DNA of 64,000 nucleotides, taken from the NCBI GenBank assembly GCA_963695505.1, contig CAVOGX010000010.1:186001-250000 (forward strand), written 5' to 3'. Under the pieces are notes generated by a model. That model made no database searches. It worked only from the letters and a program-made list of their open reading frames with translations, and was not told where the DNA came from. This DNA is from JACSRF01 sp963695505. Lineage in GTDB: Bacteria > Chloroflexota > Anaerolineae > Promineifilales > Promineifilaceae. Positions 26,387 through 35,650 of the stretch are shown here, piece by piece; position 1 is the first letter of the stretch; each line of letters starts with the position of its first letter. A program made the position numbers and the translations under genes.

Positions 26387-26489
26387 GGTGTAAACTCCTA
26401 AAAAAGTAAGCGCCATGCACTTAATGCGGCATGACGCTCGTTTGTGTGGGTTCTTGGAGCCGCGTGCGCAGCTCCTCAGCTGACCCCTG

Positions 26490-26517
26490 ATTCTAGTCAT
26501 TGTGCCAAATTGCACAA
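26490..26517 (-). promoter_or_regulatory. Promoter with embedded inverted repeat upstream of the first binding-protein gene
   Basis: Minus strand -35 TTGTGC (plus 26512-26517), 16-base spacer, -10 TAGAAT (plus 26490-26495). The -35 is one arm of TTGTGC-CAAATT-GCACAA (26500-26517), a perfect 6-bp inverted repeat suitable for repressor binding. Reads toward livJ copy 1. Confidence 0.45.
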
Positions 26518-26593
26518 ACTATTCTCATTTTAGCCGTGTCGCGCTGCCAGACAGCTTGTCAACCCAGCCAGCGCTTGCGCCGTTTGTAATGTT

Positions 26594-27356
26594 TCACGTC
26601 CCGGTAGCTTTTGCGTTCGCCCACCGCGTCAGTCCCAGGTAAAACTCTTTGATGTCGGCATTTTGGGCCAGTTGGTCAGCGGGGCCGTCGAGAACGATAC
26701 GGCCGTTTTCCATCACGTAGGCATAATCGGCCGCTTGCAGCGCCACATTGGCGTTTTGCTCCACCAGCAAAATCGACACACCCGACTCCTCGTTGTACTT
26801 GCGAATCATCTCAAAAATCGCCTGCACCAGCAGCGGGGCCAGCCCCAACGAAGGCTCATCCAGCAGCATCAGTCGCGGCCGGGCCATCAGGGCGCGGCCA
26901 ATGGCCACCATCTGCTGCTCCCCGCCGGACAGATAGCCGGCCGTGCGATTGCGCAGCTTCAGCCAGCGGCGGGAAATACTCATACACCTGCGCCAGAGAA
27001 CGTTTAGTTTCCGCCCGTGGTTGGGGTGAATCAAAGCACCGGTCAGCAAATTTTCCTCCGTGGTCAGATGCTGAAACAGGCGCCGCCCTTCCAGCACCTG
27101 CACAATGCCCGCCGCGTAATTTCTTCAGCCGCCAGCTTGTCGAGCCGTTCGCCCGTCAAACTCAATGCTGCCTCGCGTCACCGCGCCATCTTCGCGCAGC
27201 AGCAGGCCGGAGATGGCCTTAAGCGTCGTCGTTTTGCCTGCGCCATTGGCACCCAGCAGCGACACAATTTGCCCCTCCTCGACCTGCAAGCGAAACGCCG
27301 CGCAGCACCAGAATCACGTCACTGTAAACGACTTCGATGTTGTTGATTTTTAGCAT
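26594..27356 (-). pseudogene. livF: ABC transporter ATP-binding protein LivF, three or more frameshifts
   Basis: Second ATPase of a branched-chain amino-acid-type importer. ATG 27356 starts MLKINNIEVVYSDVILVLRGVS. After a slip, SLLGANGAGKTTTLKAISGL is Walker A. Further slips near 27150 and 27125 lead to GIVQVLEGRRLFQHLTTEEN. The frame is then clean: YLSGGEQQMVAIGRAL is the ABC signature and LMLLDEPSLGLAP is Walker B. It ends IKEFYLGLT. The clean two thirds would still lack Walker A, so as written the gene is non-functional. Confidence 0.8.
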
Positions 27357-27365
27357 AGCAACAGA

Positions 27366-27427
27366 AGGGGATCAGAGATTAGAGATATTGCAGGTCACCA
27401 TATCCCAATCTCTATCTCCAATCTTAG
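27366..27427. repeat. Heptamer-phased spacer repeat between livF and livJ copy 2
   Basis: AGAGATT AGAGATA on the left and CCCAATC TCTATCT CCAATCT on the right are complementary 7-base units, overlapping the 3' end of the binding-protein gene. Confidence 0.5.
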
Positions 27428-28896
27428 TCAGTATCGTACTCTTGCGGCCGCAAGTCCGGCATCTCTGTCCAATCTTGCAGACACAACAAACGCATCCGGG
27501 CCACCCTGAATCTGGCGAATTTGCGCCTCATGCGGCGCGCGCACGCCGTTGGAGTAATCGACGCGCATGACGCCGTCCAGCGCGTCAATGGGTCCCATGG
27601 TCGGTCAAGCGCATTGTAGACGGCTTCGCCTGTCAGGTTGTCGAAGCCCACCTCGTCAATGGCCAGTTCGATGGCCTGCACGGCCAGATCAACACCGGCC
27701 ACCAGCAGCAGATAACCGACATTCCGCGCCCCGGCCGTGCGCTCATTGGCCGCAAACAGCTCATCCGCATACTGAACGCCTGGGTTGTCGGCGTCGTTCC
27801 ACCACAGGTAGGGGAACGGGGCAATTAACCCAACAGCCAGTGTCGGATCGGAAACAAAGGCATAGGTCGCCAGGTCCATCGCCCAGTTGCAGCCGCCCAG
27901 GATGAAATCTTGCTGCAGACCCAACGCACCCAAGCCATTCATCAACGCTGCCGGTCCAAAGGCCAGGGAGTTGGTCCAGATGACGTTAGCGCCGGCAGCC
28001 TGCGCGTTCAGGATGGCGGTGGTGGTGTCGGCCGTGGGGGCCAGATCGTAAGTCTCCTCGGCCACAATTTCCACGCCCAGGCTTTCGGCATAGGCGCGGG
28101 TTTCATCGGTCAGCGCGCCCTGTCCGAAGGCGCCCGGCCAGCTCAGGTAGGCCAGTTTGATGTCGTCGCCGGCGCTTGCTGGTTTCATATCAGCCCAATT
28201 GGCCGTGACGTAATCCATGAAGAGGCCAAACTGGTCGGGGTAGATGGGGCCAAGGCCAAAAGTGTAGCCAGATTCCGGGCCATAAAAACCAGCGGCGCTC
28301 AACCCGGCCGACAGGTTGGGGATTTTATCTTCGGCAAAGCGGCTGGCCAGGGCTTCGACTTCGCCGGAGCCGTAGGTGATCATGATCATCGCGTTGTCGT
28401 CGGCGCCGGTGAAGCGATCATACGCGGCGACGGCTTCGTCGACGCTGCCGCCGGTGTCAGCAAATTGTACTTCAATGGTTGCACCGCGAATGCCCCCGTT
28501 CTCGTTAATGGCGTTGACGGCATCTTCCATGCCAAAAACCAGGGGACCGGTGATGGCAGCATAGGGACCGGAGAGGTCGCCAAAGTGATAGAAGGTGATG
28601 GTTTCTCCTTCCAGGTTGTCGGTGCGCATGGACGGTTCTTCCATGGGTTCCTCAGTGGGTTCCTCCATCGGTTCCTCGGTAGGTTCCTCCATGGGTTCAG
28701 CAGTTGGTTCTGGGGTTGGTTCTTCAGCGGCAGGTTCTTCTGTCACCGGTTCTTCAACAGCGGGTTCCTCCACTGCCGGTTCCTCGGTAGGCTGGTTAGC
28801 GGTATTGTTAGCCGCATTTTCAGCGGGAGTACCGCAGGCACTCAGCACCAAGACGCCAAGGAGGACGATCAGTATGGCAAGTGTCCACTTTTTCAT
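27424..28896 (-). pseudogene. livJ: Branched-chain amino-acid-type ABC substrate-binding lipoprotein 2, local frame disturbance near the C-terminus
   Basis: LivJ-like lipoprotein starting MKKWTLAILIVLLGVLVLSACG, with a lipobox Cys at about residue 21. A Glu/Pro linker of roughly 50 residues made of EEPx units follows, then the PBP-I domain (ETITFYHFGDLSGPYA, GGIRGATIEVQFADTGGSVD). Near 27480-27610 the residues RPWDPLTRWTASCAS replace the expected MGPIDALDGVMR, showing two compensating slips; the end DWTEMPDLRPQEYDTD is back in frame. ATG 28896 has GGAGAAGGAAG upstream. Paralogue of the gene at 25080-26386. Confidence 0.82.
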
Positions 28897-28984
28897 TTTT
28901 CTTCCTTCTCCTTTGATTGAGTATATGTGAATCATTTTGAAACCCAGTTAAATTCTTCTGCAATTTTCTGTGACATCACCTCCT

Positions 28985-30109
28985 TTAACGTGCATACGGC
29001 CGTAACCGCCACGCCGCCTTGATCAACGTCCAGCGGTACGCCAACCCGCGGGGTTCAAAAATGAGAAACAGCATGAGGGCCAGGCCAAAGATTAACGGCC
29101 GTAAAGCGGCCGTGGCCCCCCCCGCCACGTCAGGCATGGCGGCAATGAGCGCCGGGGCCAGCACCGTCGCCAGCTCCTCCAGCAGCGTCACCAATGCTGC
29201 GCCAAAAATCGGCCCCAGGTTGCTGCCCAGCCCGCCAACCACCAGCATGCCCATAAACAAAATCGAGTCCACCAGCCCCACCGTCTGCGAATTGATGTGC
29301 CGCAAATTGTGGGCCAGCAGTGCCCCCGCCACGCCGGCGTAAACGGCCGCAATGAAAAAGGCGCGCAGCTTGTACGCGAACAAATTCACCCCCAGTAATT
29401 CTGCCGCCAGGTCATTGTCCCGCACCGAGATTAACGCTCGTCCCAGCCGGCTGCGGGATATGTTCAAAGCCACAATCGTGCTTACCACCAATACCCCCAG
29501 CGTTATGTGGATAAATTCCATCGGCGTAGCAAAGCGGTAGACACAGGCGCCTACCTCAGCGTTGAACGCGGTTCCCAAAAAGCAGGTGTTGGCAATGACC
29601 GGCAGAGAGAATGTCGGCACCGGCACGTTAATGCCCTGCGCGCCATTTAGCAGATCCGGATAAATATGGCGCGACAGCCAGGGAATAATAAATTGCGCGC
29701 TCAAGGTAGCCATCACCAGGTAAAAGCCTTTGACGCGTAACGACGGCAAGCCAAATAGCAGCCCCACCAGCCCGGCGCCCATGCCCGCCACCGGCAGCGC
29801 CAGGAAAAAGCTCCAACCGGCAACGCCCACCAGCAAAGCCGAAATATACGCGCCGACGGTCATAAAGGCCGCCTGCCCCAGCGAAATTTGCCCGGTATAG
29901 CCGGTGAGAATGTTCAGACCCTGCACGGCAATGATGGCAATGCCAATGCGGTTAACCAGCGACACCAGCGGCTCCGATGCATAGTAAGGCAGCGCAAACA
30001 TCGCCACCAGGAACAGGAAGAGCACCGCCCACTGCCAGCGCTGGCGCACAACAGCCATGTCTTGTTTGTAGCTGGTATCAAAATCACCCGCAGGTCGCAA
30101 AACGGCCAT
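28985..30109 (-). CDS. livM: ABC permease LivM
   Basis: Inner-membrane permease of the high-affinity branched-chain amino-acid type. About 374 aa with 9-10 hydrophobic segments. Signature segments are GLNILTGYTGQISLGQAAFM, VKGFYLVMATLSAQFI, and SRLGRALISVRDNDLAAELLG, the EAA-like coupling loop. The C-terminal FLIFEPRGLAYRW is typical of LivM. ATG 30109 with GGAG upstream is preferred to a longer form that would include spacer-repeat sequence. Pairs with LivH at 30180. Confidence 0.92.
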   Translation of the reverse strand: MAVLRPAGDFDTSYKQDMAVVRQRWQWAVLFLFLVAMFALPYYASEPLVSLVNRIGIAIIAVQGLNILTGYTGQISLGQAAFMTVGAYISALLVGVAGWSFFLALPVAGMGAGLVGLLFGLPSLRVKGFYLVMATLSAQFIIPWLSRHIYPDLLNGAQGINVPVPTFSLPVIANTCFLGTAFNAEVGACVYRFATPMEFIHITLGVLVVSTIVALNISRSRLGRALISVRDNDLAAELLGVNLFAYKLRAFFIAAVYAGVAGALLAHNLRHINSQTVGLVDSILFMGMLVVGGLGSNLGPIFGAALVTLLEELATVLAPALIAAMPDVAGGATAALRPLIFGLALMLFLIFEPRGLAYRWTLIKAAWRLRPYAR

Positions 30110-30117
30110 TAAAATCT

Positions 30118-30181
30118 CCAGTTCAGGTTTGTTGGTTGGCAGGGAACAAACCAGCCAACCATCCAACTAACTAACCAATCT
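30118..30181. repeat. Heptamer-phased repeat between livH and livM
   Basis: GGTTTGTTGGTTGG followed by AACAAACCAGCCAACC and CCAACTAACTAACC: complementary 7-bp-phased arms capable of forming a hairpin, of the same family as 10241-10327. Confidence 0.55.
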
Positions 30182-31133
30182 ACACGCGCTCAATTCGTTT
30201 TTGGCCAAACAACCCATCAGGGCGAATGACCAGCACAATTAACAGAATGACGTAGGGCACAATCTCGGTAGAATTACGAATAGCCTGTGCCACCTCTGGG
30301 CCCAGGAAAAAATCGTTATTGGGCAAGCCCACCAGACCCTGCACCAGTCCAATAAGCAGCCCACCTACGATGGCCCCAGGAATGGATTCTAATCCACCCA
30401 GCAGCACCGCCGGAAAAGCAGCCAGCACCACAATCGATAGGCTTAAGTCCAGGCCGCTGGCGGTGGCAATAAGAACACCACCGATGGCGGCAATAACCCC
30501 GGCAATAGCCCAGGAAAGGCCAAACACCTGGTTTATGCGAATGCCCACGCTCTGCGCCGTTTCGTGATCTTCAGCCGTGGCGCGCATAGCCAGGCCGGTG
30601 CGCGTGTACTGGAAGAACAGCACCAGCACCACGACGCAAACCATGGCCACCACGAAGGACCAGACCAGGTTTTGCTTGAGGATGACCACGATGGGGTTAT
30701 CGTTGAAGGTGAAAGGTAAAGTGATGCGGTAGGGGTCAGTGATGGAGAAGATGACGGGGAAATTACGCTGGGTAGTGCCAAAGGTAAGAATGGTCAGCCC
30801 CTGCAAGAACTGGCCCAGGGCCAGGGTCATGAGGATGATGGAAAGGAGAGGCTGGCCGGTCATGGGGCGCAGGGTAAGGCGTTCGATGAGCAGGCCAAGT
30901 AGCACGGAAACGGCCAGCGCAGCGATAATGGCCGCCCACAGGGGCAGCCCCAGCCCTTCCGGGGAGGAGAACCACCAGGTAGCCATGGCCCCTATGAGCA
31001 GCATTTGCCCGTGGGCGAAGTTGAAGATTTCTGACGATTTGAAGACCAGAACAATGCCCAGGGCGATGAGGGCGATTGGGCCGCCATTGAGGAGGCCGGT
31101 CATTGCAAATTGGGGTAGTAGCTGCCAGTTCAT
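30180..31133 (-). CDS. livH: ABC permease LivH
   Basis: Inner-membrane permease of about 317 aa with eight or so helices. Typical LivH features are GLLNGGPIALIALGIVLVFK, IFNFAHGQMLLIGAM, and the coupling loop GLAMRATAEDHETAQSVGI. The C-terminus VIRPDGLFGQKRIERV is diagnostic. ATG 31133 starts MNWQLLPQF; the longer reading frame would translate the spacer repeat and is rejected. Lies between the acyl-CoA ligase gene and livM on one strand. Confidence 0.93.
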   Translation of the reverse strand: MNWQLLPQFAMTGLLNGGPIALIALGIVLVFKSSEIFNFAHGQMLLIGAMATWWFSSPEGLGLPLWAAIIAALAVSVLLGLLIERLTLRPMTGQPLLSIILMTLALGQFLQGLTILTFGTTQRNFPVIFSITDPYRITLPFTFNDNPIVVILKQNLVWSFVVAMVCVVVLVLFFQYTRTGLAMRATAEDHETAQSVGIRINQVFGLSWAIAGVIAAIGGVLIATASGLDLSLSIVVLAAFPAVLLGGLESIPGAIVGGLLIGLVQGLVGLPNNDFFLGPEVAQAIRNSTEIVPYVILLIVLVIRPDGLFGQKRIERV

Positions 31134-31215
31134 AATGATTTCGGATTGGGAATTTCGGATTTCGGATTGGGGGAATTCTTCATTCCGCAATCGAAAATCC
31201 AAAATCCACAATTAT
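31134..31215. repeat. Heptamer-phased repeat between the acyl-CoA ligase gene and livH
   Basis: In strict 7-base phase from 31139: TTTCGGA TTGGGAA TTTCGGA TTTCGGA TTGGGGG, then CATTCCG CAATCGA AAATCCA AAATCCA, i.e. repeat units followed by their complement. Confidence 0.65.
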
Positions 31216-33128
31216 AGAGATGCAATCTTTATGGAGGTCTCAATTGTACTTTCGCTGCCGTCCTGGTAGCGCACGGTGGCGCGAACGTCTATTTTTTCTT
31301 GTCCGTTGTACATGGCTTCGATGATGTTGGCGTACTTGTCGTAGAGGACGCCGCGGCGCAGCTTGCGGGAGCGGGTCATTTCCGCTTCGTCGGCGTCAAA
31401 TTCTTTGTGCATAAGGACGTAACGGCGGACACGGCCGTTTACAGGCAAGCTCTCATTCACCTCCGTCACCGCCTCACTCACCAGCGCGTACACCTCCGGT
31501 TTCTGCGACAGGTCAATGAAGGTCGTGTAGCCCAGGCTGCGCCGCTCGGCCCAGTTGCCCACATTGCCAAAATCCATGACGACGAGGGCTGTGGCAAAGT
31601 CACGATTCGGGCCGCCTACAGCCATTACGTCACGGATGTACGGGTTAAACTTTAGCCGCCCTTCCACAAACTGCGGCGAAAAGCGCTCACCATTGGCCAG
31701 AGTAATCATGTCCTTCACGCGGTCCAGGTAAATGAGATGGCCATCGTCGTCTACGTAACCAGCGTCACCGGTGCGGAACCAGCGCCGCCCCTCGGCATCT
31801 GTCACCAGGGATTCGGCCGTGGCCTCCGAATTCTTGTAATACCCCTGAAAGACCACCGGGCCGGTAAGCAAAATTTCGCTGGTATCCGGGTCAATTTTTA
31901 CGGCCGTGCCGGGGATAGGCTGGCCCACGCTGGCAAACTTGATGTCGCCGTCGCGGTGCATTGTCAGCCCGCCGGTTACTTCCGTAGAGCCATACACCTG
32001 CTTCAGATTGATACCCAACGCATGGAAAAAGCGGATCACGTCGGGACTGAGAGCGGCCCCAGCGGTGTAGGCCGTGCGGATGCGGGACATGCCCAGTTTG
32101 TCGCGCAAGGGAGCAAAAACGGCCAGGTCTCCCAAATTGTAGGCTAGCTTCAGCCCCAAACCAGCCTCTTCGCGGTGCAGAGTTTTGTCGGCATAGGCGT
32201 AGCCTACCGGTAAAAAGAGGTCGAAAAGCTTGCGGTTGAGCCAGGTCGTTTCTTTGATATTGACCTGCACCATGCCCACCAATGACTCCCACAGGCGGGA
32301 GTTATAGAGAATGCCTTCGGGGGCGATTTCGCGCACGTTTTCGCGTACGGTTTCTGGCTCTTCAGGAAAGTTGAGGATAATGCCGGTGTAGCAGTGGGGT
32401 GCGATGCCCAGGGCGTGCTCGCCAATCCAGCCGAGAGGCAGCAGGCTGACGTGGTTGTCGGTGTCGAAGCGGGGGTCTACTTCCTGGAAAATCTGGCTGC
32501 TGGTCATGAGGTTGTCGTGACTGAGCATGGCCCCTTTGGGCAGGCCGGTAGTGCCAGAAGTGTAGCAGAGAACGGCCGTATCCCGCGCCTGTCCCAGCCA
32601 AACCTCTGTCTCAAACCGCTCCGGCTCCGTTTGTGCCAGCTCGCGCCCCAAGGTTTGCACCTCGGCAAAGGAGATCAGCCACGGGTCATCATAGTGCCAT
32701 AAGCCCTTCTCTTCCCAGTAAATAACCCGCCGCATTTTGGGCAGTTGGTCGCGGATTTCCAGCAGCTTATCGCATTGCTCCTGGTCTTTGGCCAGGGCAA
32801 AGGTGGCGTCGCTGTGGGCGGCAATGTAGGCCAGCTCGTCGGGAATGGCGTCGGTGTAAATACCCACCTGCGTGGCTCCCACAGCCAGCAAACCCAGGTA
32901 GCCCCACAGGTAAAAGCGGTCGTTATCCCCAATGGTGCAAATTTTATCGTTACGCTGCACGCCCAGCACAATCAACCCCAAGGCAAAGTCGCGCACATTT
33001 TCGTACGATTCCTGCCAGCTAAACTCCCGCCAGATGCCAAATTCCTTCTGGCGCATGGCAAGCTTGCCCGCACCATACTTGTGCACCTGCCGCAGAAAAT
33101 ATTGAGGAAGGGTTTGAGGATTTTGCAT
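31212..33128 (-). CDS. Long-chain acyl-CoA synthetase-like AMP-forming ligase
   Basis: ANL-superfamily adenylating enzyme of about 638 aa. The P-loop-like motif is LCYTSGTTGLPKGAMLSHDN. QVYGSTEVTGG is the A5 region, RWFRTGDAGYVDDDGHLIYL is A7, and RVKDMITLANGERFSPQFVE is A8. The long N-lobe and insertion pattern fit FadD/ACSL rather than short-chain ligases. Its place inside a Liv operon suggests the imported substrate is an acid that is then activated to a CoA thioester (inference). The stop at 31212 falls in the spacer repeat that precedes livH. ATG 33128 is preferred. Confidence 0.9.
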   Translation of the reverse strand: MQNPQTLPQYFLRQVHKYGAGKLAMRQKEFGIWREFSWQESYENVRDFALGLIVLGVQRNDKICTIGDNDRFYLWGYLGLLAVGATQVGIYTDAIPDELAYIAAHSDATFALAKDQEQCDKLLEIRDQLPKMRRVIYWEEKGLWHYDDPWLISFAEVQTLGRELAQTEPERFETEVWLGQARDTAVLCYTSGTTGLPKGAMLSHDNLMTSSQIFQEVDPRFDTDNHVSLLPLGWIGEHALGIAPHCYTGIILNFPEEPETVRENVREIAPEGILYNSRLWESLVGMVQVNIKETTWLNRKLFDLFLPVGYAYADKTLHREEAGLGLKLAYNLGDLAVFAPLRDKLGMSRIRTAYTAGAALSPDVIRFFHALGINLKQVYGSTEVTGGLTMHRDGDIKFASVGQPIPGTAVKIDPDTSEILLTGPVVFQGYYKNSEATAESLVTDAEGRRWFRTGDAGYVDDDGHLIYLDRVKDMITLANGERFSPQFVEGRLKFNPYIRDVMAVGGPNRDFATALVVMDFGNVGNWAERRSLGYTTFIDLSQKPEVYALVSEAVTEVNESLPVNGRVRRYVLMHKEFDADEAEMTRSRKLRRGVLYDKYANIIEAMYNGQEKIDVRATVRYQDGSESTIETSIKIASL

Positions 33129-33217
33129 AATTGTCAATCGTTAACGGTCAATGGTCAATTGTCAACGGCGGGGTCATTAACAATTGGCAATTAGCTATTG
33201 ACCATTGACCATTCATC
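33129..33217. repeat. Heptamer-phased repeat between livG and the acyl-CoA ligase gene
   Basis: From 33134 every 7 bases: TCAATCG TTAACGG TCAATGG TCAATTG TCAACGG, then ATTAACA ATTGGCA ATTAGCT ATTGACC ATTGACC. The clearest 7-bp phasing in the window; the two halves are mutually complementary. Confidence 0.7.
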
Positions 33218-33989
33218 AGGCTTCACCTAGATAAGCGTGGATGACCTTTTCGTCGTTTTTCACTTCGTCGGGGGTCCCTTGTGCAATTTTGCGACCAAAA
33301 TCGAGCACCACGACGCGGTCAGAAATGTCCATGACCAGGCCCATGTCATGTTCAATGAGCACGATGGTGGTGTTCTGCCTTTCGTGAATGTCGAGAATGA
33401 AGCGGGCCATGTCCTCTTTTTCTTCAACATTCATGCCCGCCATGGGTTCATCCAGCAGCAGTAGATCCGGCTCTAGGGCTAGAGCGCGCCCCAGCTCCAC
33501 GCGCTTGCGCAGCCCATAAGAAAGCGCACCCACAATGGCCTTGCGAATGTGCGCAATTTCTAAAAAATCAATGATTTCTTCGACGCGAGCGCGATGAGCC
33601 ACCTCTTCGCGCTGGGCTCGTCCCCAGTACAGCATGCTGGCCAGGCTATTTTGCTGCATGTGAATGTGGCGGGCAGCCATGAGGTTGTCTAGCGTCGAAA
33701 GGCCGGTGTAGAGAGCGATGTTCTGGAAGGTGCGGGCAATGCCCAGGGAAGCAATTTTGTGGGTAGGCGTTTTGGTGAGGTCGTGATTTTTATAGCGGAT
33801 ACGGCCGTTCTGCGGGCGGTAAAAACCGCTGATACAGTTGAGCATGGAAGTCTTGCCCGCGCCGTTAGGGCCAATGATGGCCAGGATTTCCCCCTGGCGC
33901 ACGCCAAAGCTCACTTCGCAAAGCGCTGCATTGCCGCCAAAATAAAGTGATACGTCATCAACTTTCAGATAATCTGCGCTAGCCGTCAT
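33216..33989 (-). CDS. livG: ABC transporter ATP-binding protein LivG
   Basis: First ATPase of the importer, 257 aa, intact. Walker A is AIIGPNGAGKTSML. The Q-loop region is IARTFQNIALY, the ABC signature ALSYGLRKRVELGRAL has Y in place of the usual S-G-G-Q start, Walker B is LLLLDEPMAGM, and the H-loop is VLIEHDMGLVM. The long insertion after the Q-loop is typical of LivG. It is the promoter-proximal gene of the cluster livG, ligase, livH, livM, livJ2, livF, livJ1. Confidence 0.93.
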   Translation of the reverse strand: MTASADYLKVDDVSLYFGGNAALCEVSFGVRQGEILAIIGPNGAGKTSMLNCISGFYRPQNGRIRYKNHDLTKTPTHKIASLGIARTFQNIALYTGLSTLDNLMAARHIHMQQNSLASMLYWGRAQREEVAHRARVEEIIDFLEIAHIRKAIVGALSYGLRKRVELGRALALEPDLLLLDEPMAGMNVEEKEDMARFILDIHERQNTTIVLIEHDMGLVMDISDRVVVLDFGRKIAQGTPDEVKNDEKVIHAYLGEA

Positions 33990-34187
33990 GCTTCCTCAGA
34001 TGCGGTTTAGTTCAGTGCACGGTCTGAGAAATTCATTCCCAAACCAGGAAAATCATTTTGTGACTCTTTTGTGGCTTCCCAGAGGTTAGCGTATCGTGTG
34101 AGGTGGACATGCTTGGCATGGATCAAGCTTGTCAAGTTTTTGTACGGATAAGACACACAAATTATCACAAACCCCGCCTTCTGGCAA

Positions 34188-34222
34188 GAAAAAAGCCCCT
34201 GCATTTAAAATATGCAGGGGCT
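34188..34222 (-). terminator. Intrinsic terminator of the alpha-oxoamine synthase gene
   Basis: Minus strand: AGCCCCTGCAT/ATGCAGGGGCT, 11-bp perfect stem with a 7-base loop, then TTTTTTCTTG; about 30 bp after the stop. The rest of 33990-34252 holds no further recognisable feature. Confidence 0.9.
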
Positions 34223-34252
34223 GCCAAATTTCTCTTTAGGTTTTGGCAAGGG

Positions 34253-35476
34253 TTAAGAGATTATGCCCAGTTTGCGCCCACCGGCAATCACCGTGTCTGC
34301 GCAGTAATCCAGGTCTTCAGTAGTGTGGGCCGCCAGCACGCAAGCACGCAAACGGGATAAATGGACCGGCACCACCGGGGCCACAACCGCCTGCACAAAA
34401 ATGCCATTCTGCTGGCAATAGTGAGCCAGCTGCACGGCCGGATCCAGATCTCCGCAGATCACCGGCACAATCGCCGTCTCCGAATATAGCAAGTCAAAAC
34501 CTGCGGCTTTCAACCTCCCAGCAAAATGATGGTAATTGTCCTGGACCTTTTTCACCCGCCACGGCTCTTCCTCAATGACGTCAAAGGCCGCTTTTGCTGC
34601 CGCTGCTGATGCAGGTGGTATGGCCGCCGAGAAGATAAATGCCCGGGCCTCATGTTTGAGGAAGGTAATCAGCTCGCTGCTGCCAGCCACGTAACCACCC
34701 CCGCTGGGAATGGTTTTGCTGAGCGTGCCCATTTTGATATCGATGGTTTCTGGCGGCATGCCAAAATGCTCTTCGATACCGTGACCGGTTTCACCCAGAA
34801 CGCCAATGGAGTGCGCTTCGTCAATCATCAGGTAAGCGTCATACTGGCGGCACAGGCGGTGCACTTCGGGCAGGTTGATGATGTCGCCATCCATGCTGAA
34901 GACTGCATCGGCTACCACAATGATACGGCCGTTTATATTTACCTTGCGCGCTTCTTGTAAACGGCGTTCCAGGTGTTCCATGTCGTTGTGACGGAAACGG
35001 ACGTGGTTGGCCATCGCCAGCAGGCAGCCATCTACAATGCTGGCATGGTTCAACTTGTCACTAATCACCGTATCCCCTTTGCGCAGCAAGCCTGAAATAG
35101 TTGCCAGGTTCGTTACATAGCCACTGGAAAAAGAAATGGCGGCCTCCGTTTTCTTAAAACGGGCAATCCGCTCCTCCAACTCGTTATGCAAAGTCAATGA
35201 CCCTGCCAGGAGGCGCACCCCGTGAGTCCCAGTTCCATACTTGTCAATCGCTGCCTTTGCCGCCTCATTAATTTTCGGATGGCCAATTAACCCCAAGTAG
35301 GAATAACTGCCCAGCATAATCATTTCGCCGTGATTCTCCACGTTGACACGGCCGTTCGGCAAAACATCTTTCGTCGCTTCCAGGTAAAAATACAGCCCTT
35401 CTTCTTTATATTGCTCAATGGGCCACAACATATCTGGCGTCAGCCGGCTTCTAGCTATTGATCCCTCTTGCATCAT
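34253..35476 (-). CDS. Alpha-oxoamine synthase family PLP enzyme (BioF/Kbl/serine palmitoyltransferase type)
   Basis: Cytosolic PLP enzyme of about 407 aa that condenses an amino acid with an acyl-CoA. Family features are GSYSYLGLIGHPKINEAAK, the cofactor-stacking His of SDKLNHASIVDG, VVADAVFSMDGD, MIDEAHSIGVLGETG, and the Schiff-base Lys in MGTLSKTIPSGGGYV. No biotin or threonine-degradation genes are near, so BioF, Kbl and SPT cannot be separated; a sphingolipid-type role is possible. ATG 35476 fits GAGGTG 7 bases upstream. Single-gene unit closed by a terminator. Confidence 0.88.
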   Translation of the reverse strand: MMQEGSIARSRLTPDMLWPIEQYKEEGLYFYLEATKDVLPNGRVNVENHGEMIMLGSYSYLGLIGHPKINEAAKAAIDKYGTGTHGVRLLAGSLTLHNELEERIARFKKTEAAISFSSGYVTNLATISGLLRKGDTVISDKLNHASIVDGCLLAMANHVRFRHNDMEHLERRLQEARKVNINGRIIVVADAVFSMDGDIINLPEVHRLCRQYDAYLMIDEAHSIGVLGETGHGIEEHFGMPPETIDIKMGTLSKTIPSGGGYVAGSSELITFLKHEARAFIFSAAIPPASAAAAKAAFDVIEEEPWRVKKVQDNYHHFAGRLKAAGFDLLYSETAIVPVICGDLDPAVQLAHYCQQNGIFVQAVVAPVVPVHLSRLRACVLAAHTTEDLDYCADTVIAGGRKLGIIS

Positions 35477-35650
35477 GATCATTCACCTCAATTTATTATT
35501 GCGCAAGCGCATGCACATCATAACGTATTCTAGCCATACTCATCTTTTTGCTCAAATCTTTCAAACCGATTTGAACCATCAATACCTATCAAATTGTCAC
35601 GGGTCTTAAGCCGCGGTTCATGAGAAGGCTTGCGGAGGTTTAAAAATGTA

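Noticed and set aside
28937..28981. 14-codon ORF after livM with AAAGGAGGTG directly before ATG
   Set aside because: Only two bases separate GGAGG from the ATG, too close for efficient initiation; more likely a stray purine tract.
34253..35476. Naming the alpha-oxoamine synthase as bioF or kbl
   Set aside because: Motifs are common to the whole family and no biotin or threonine genes are adjacent.
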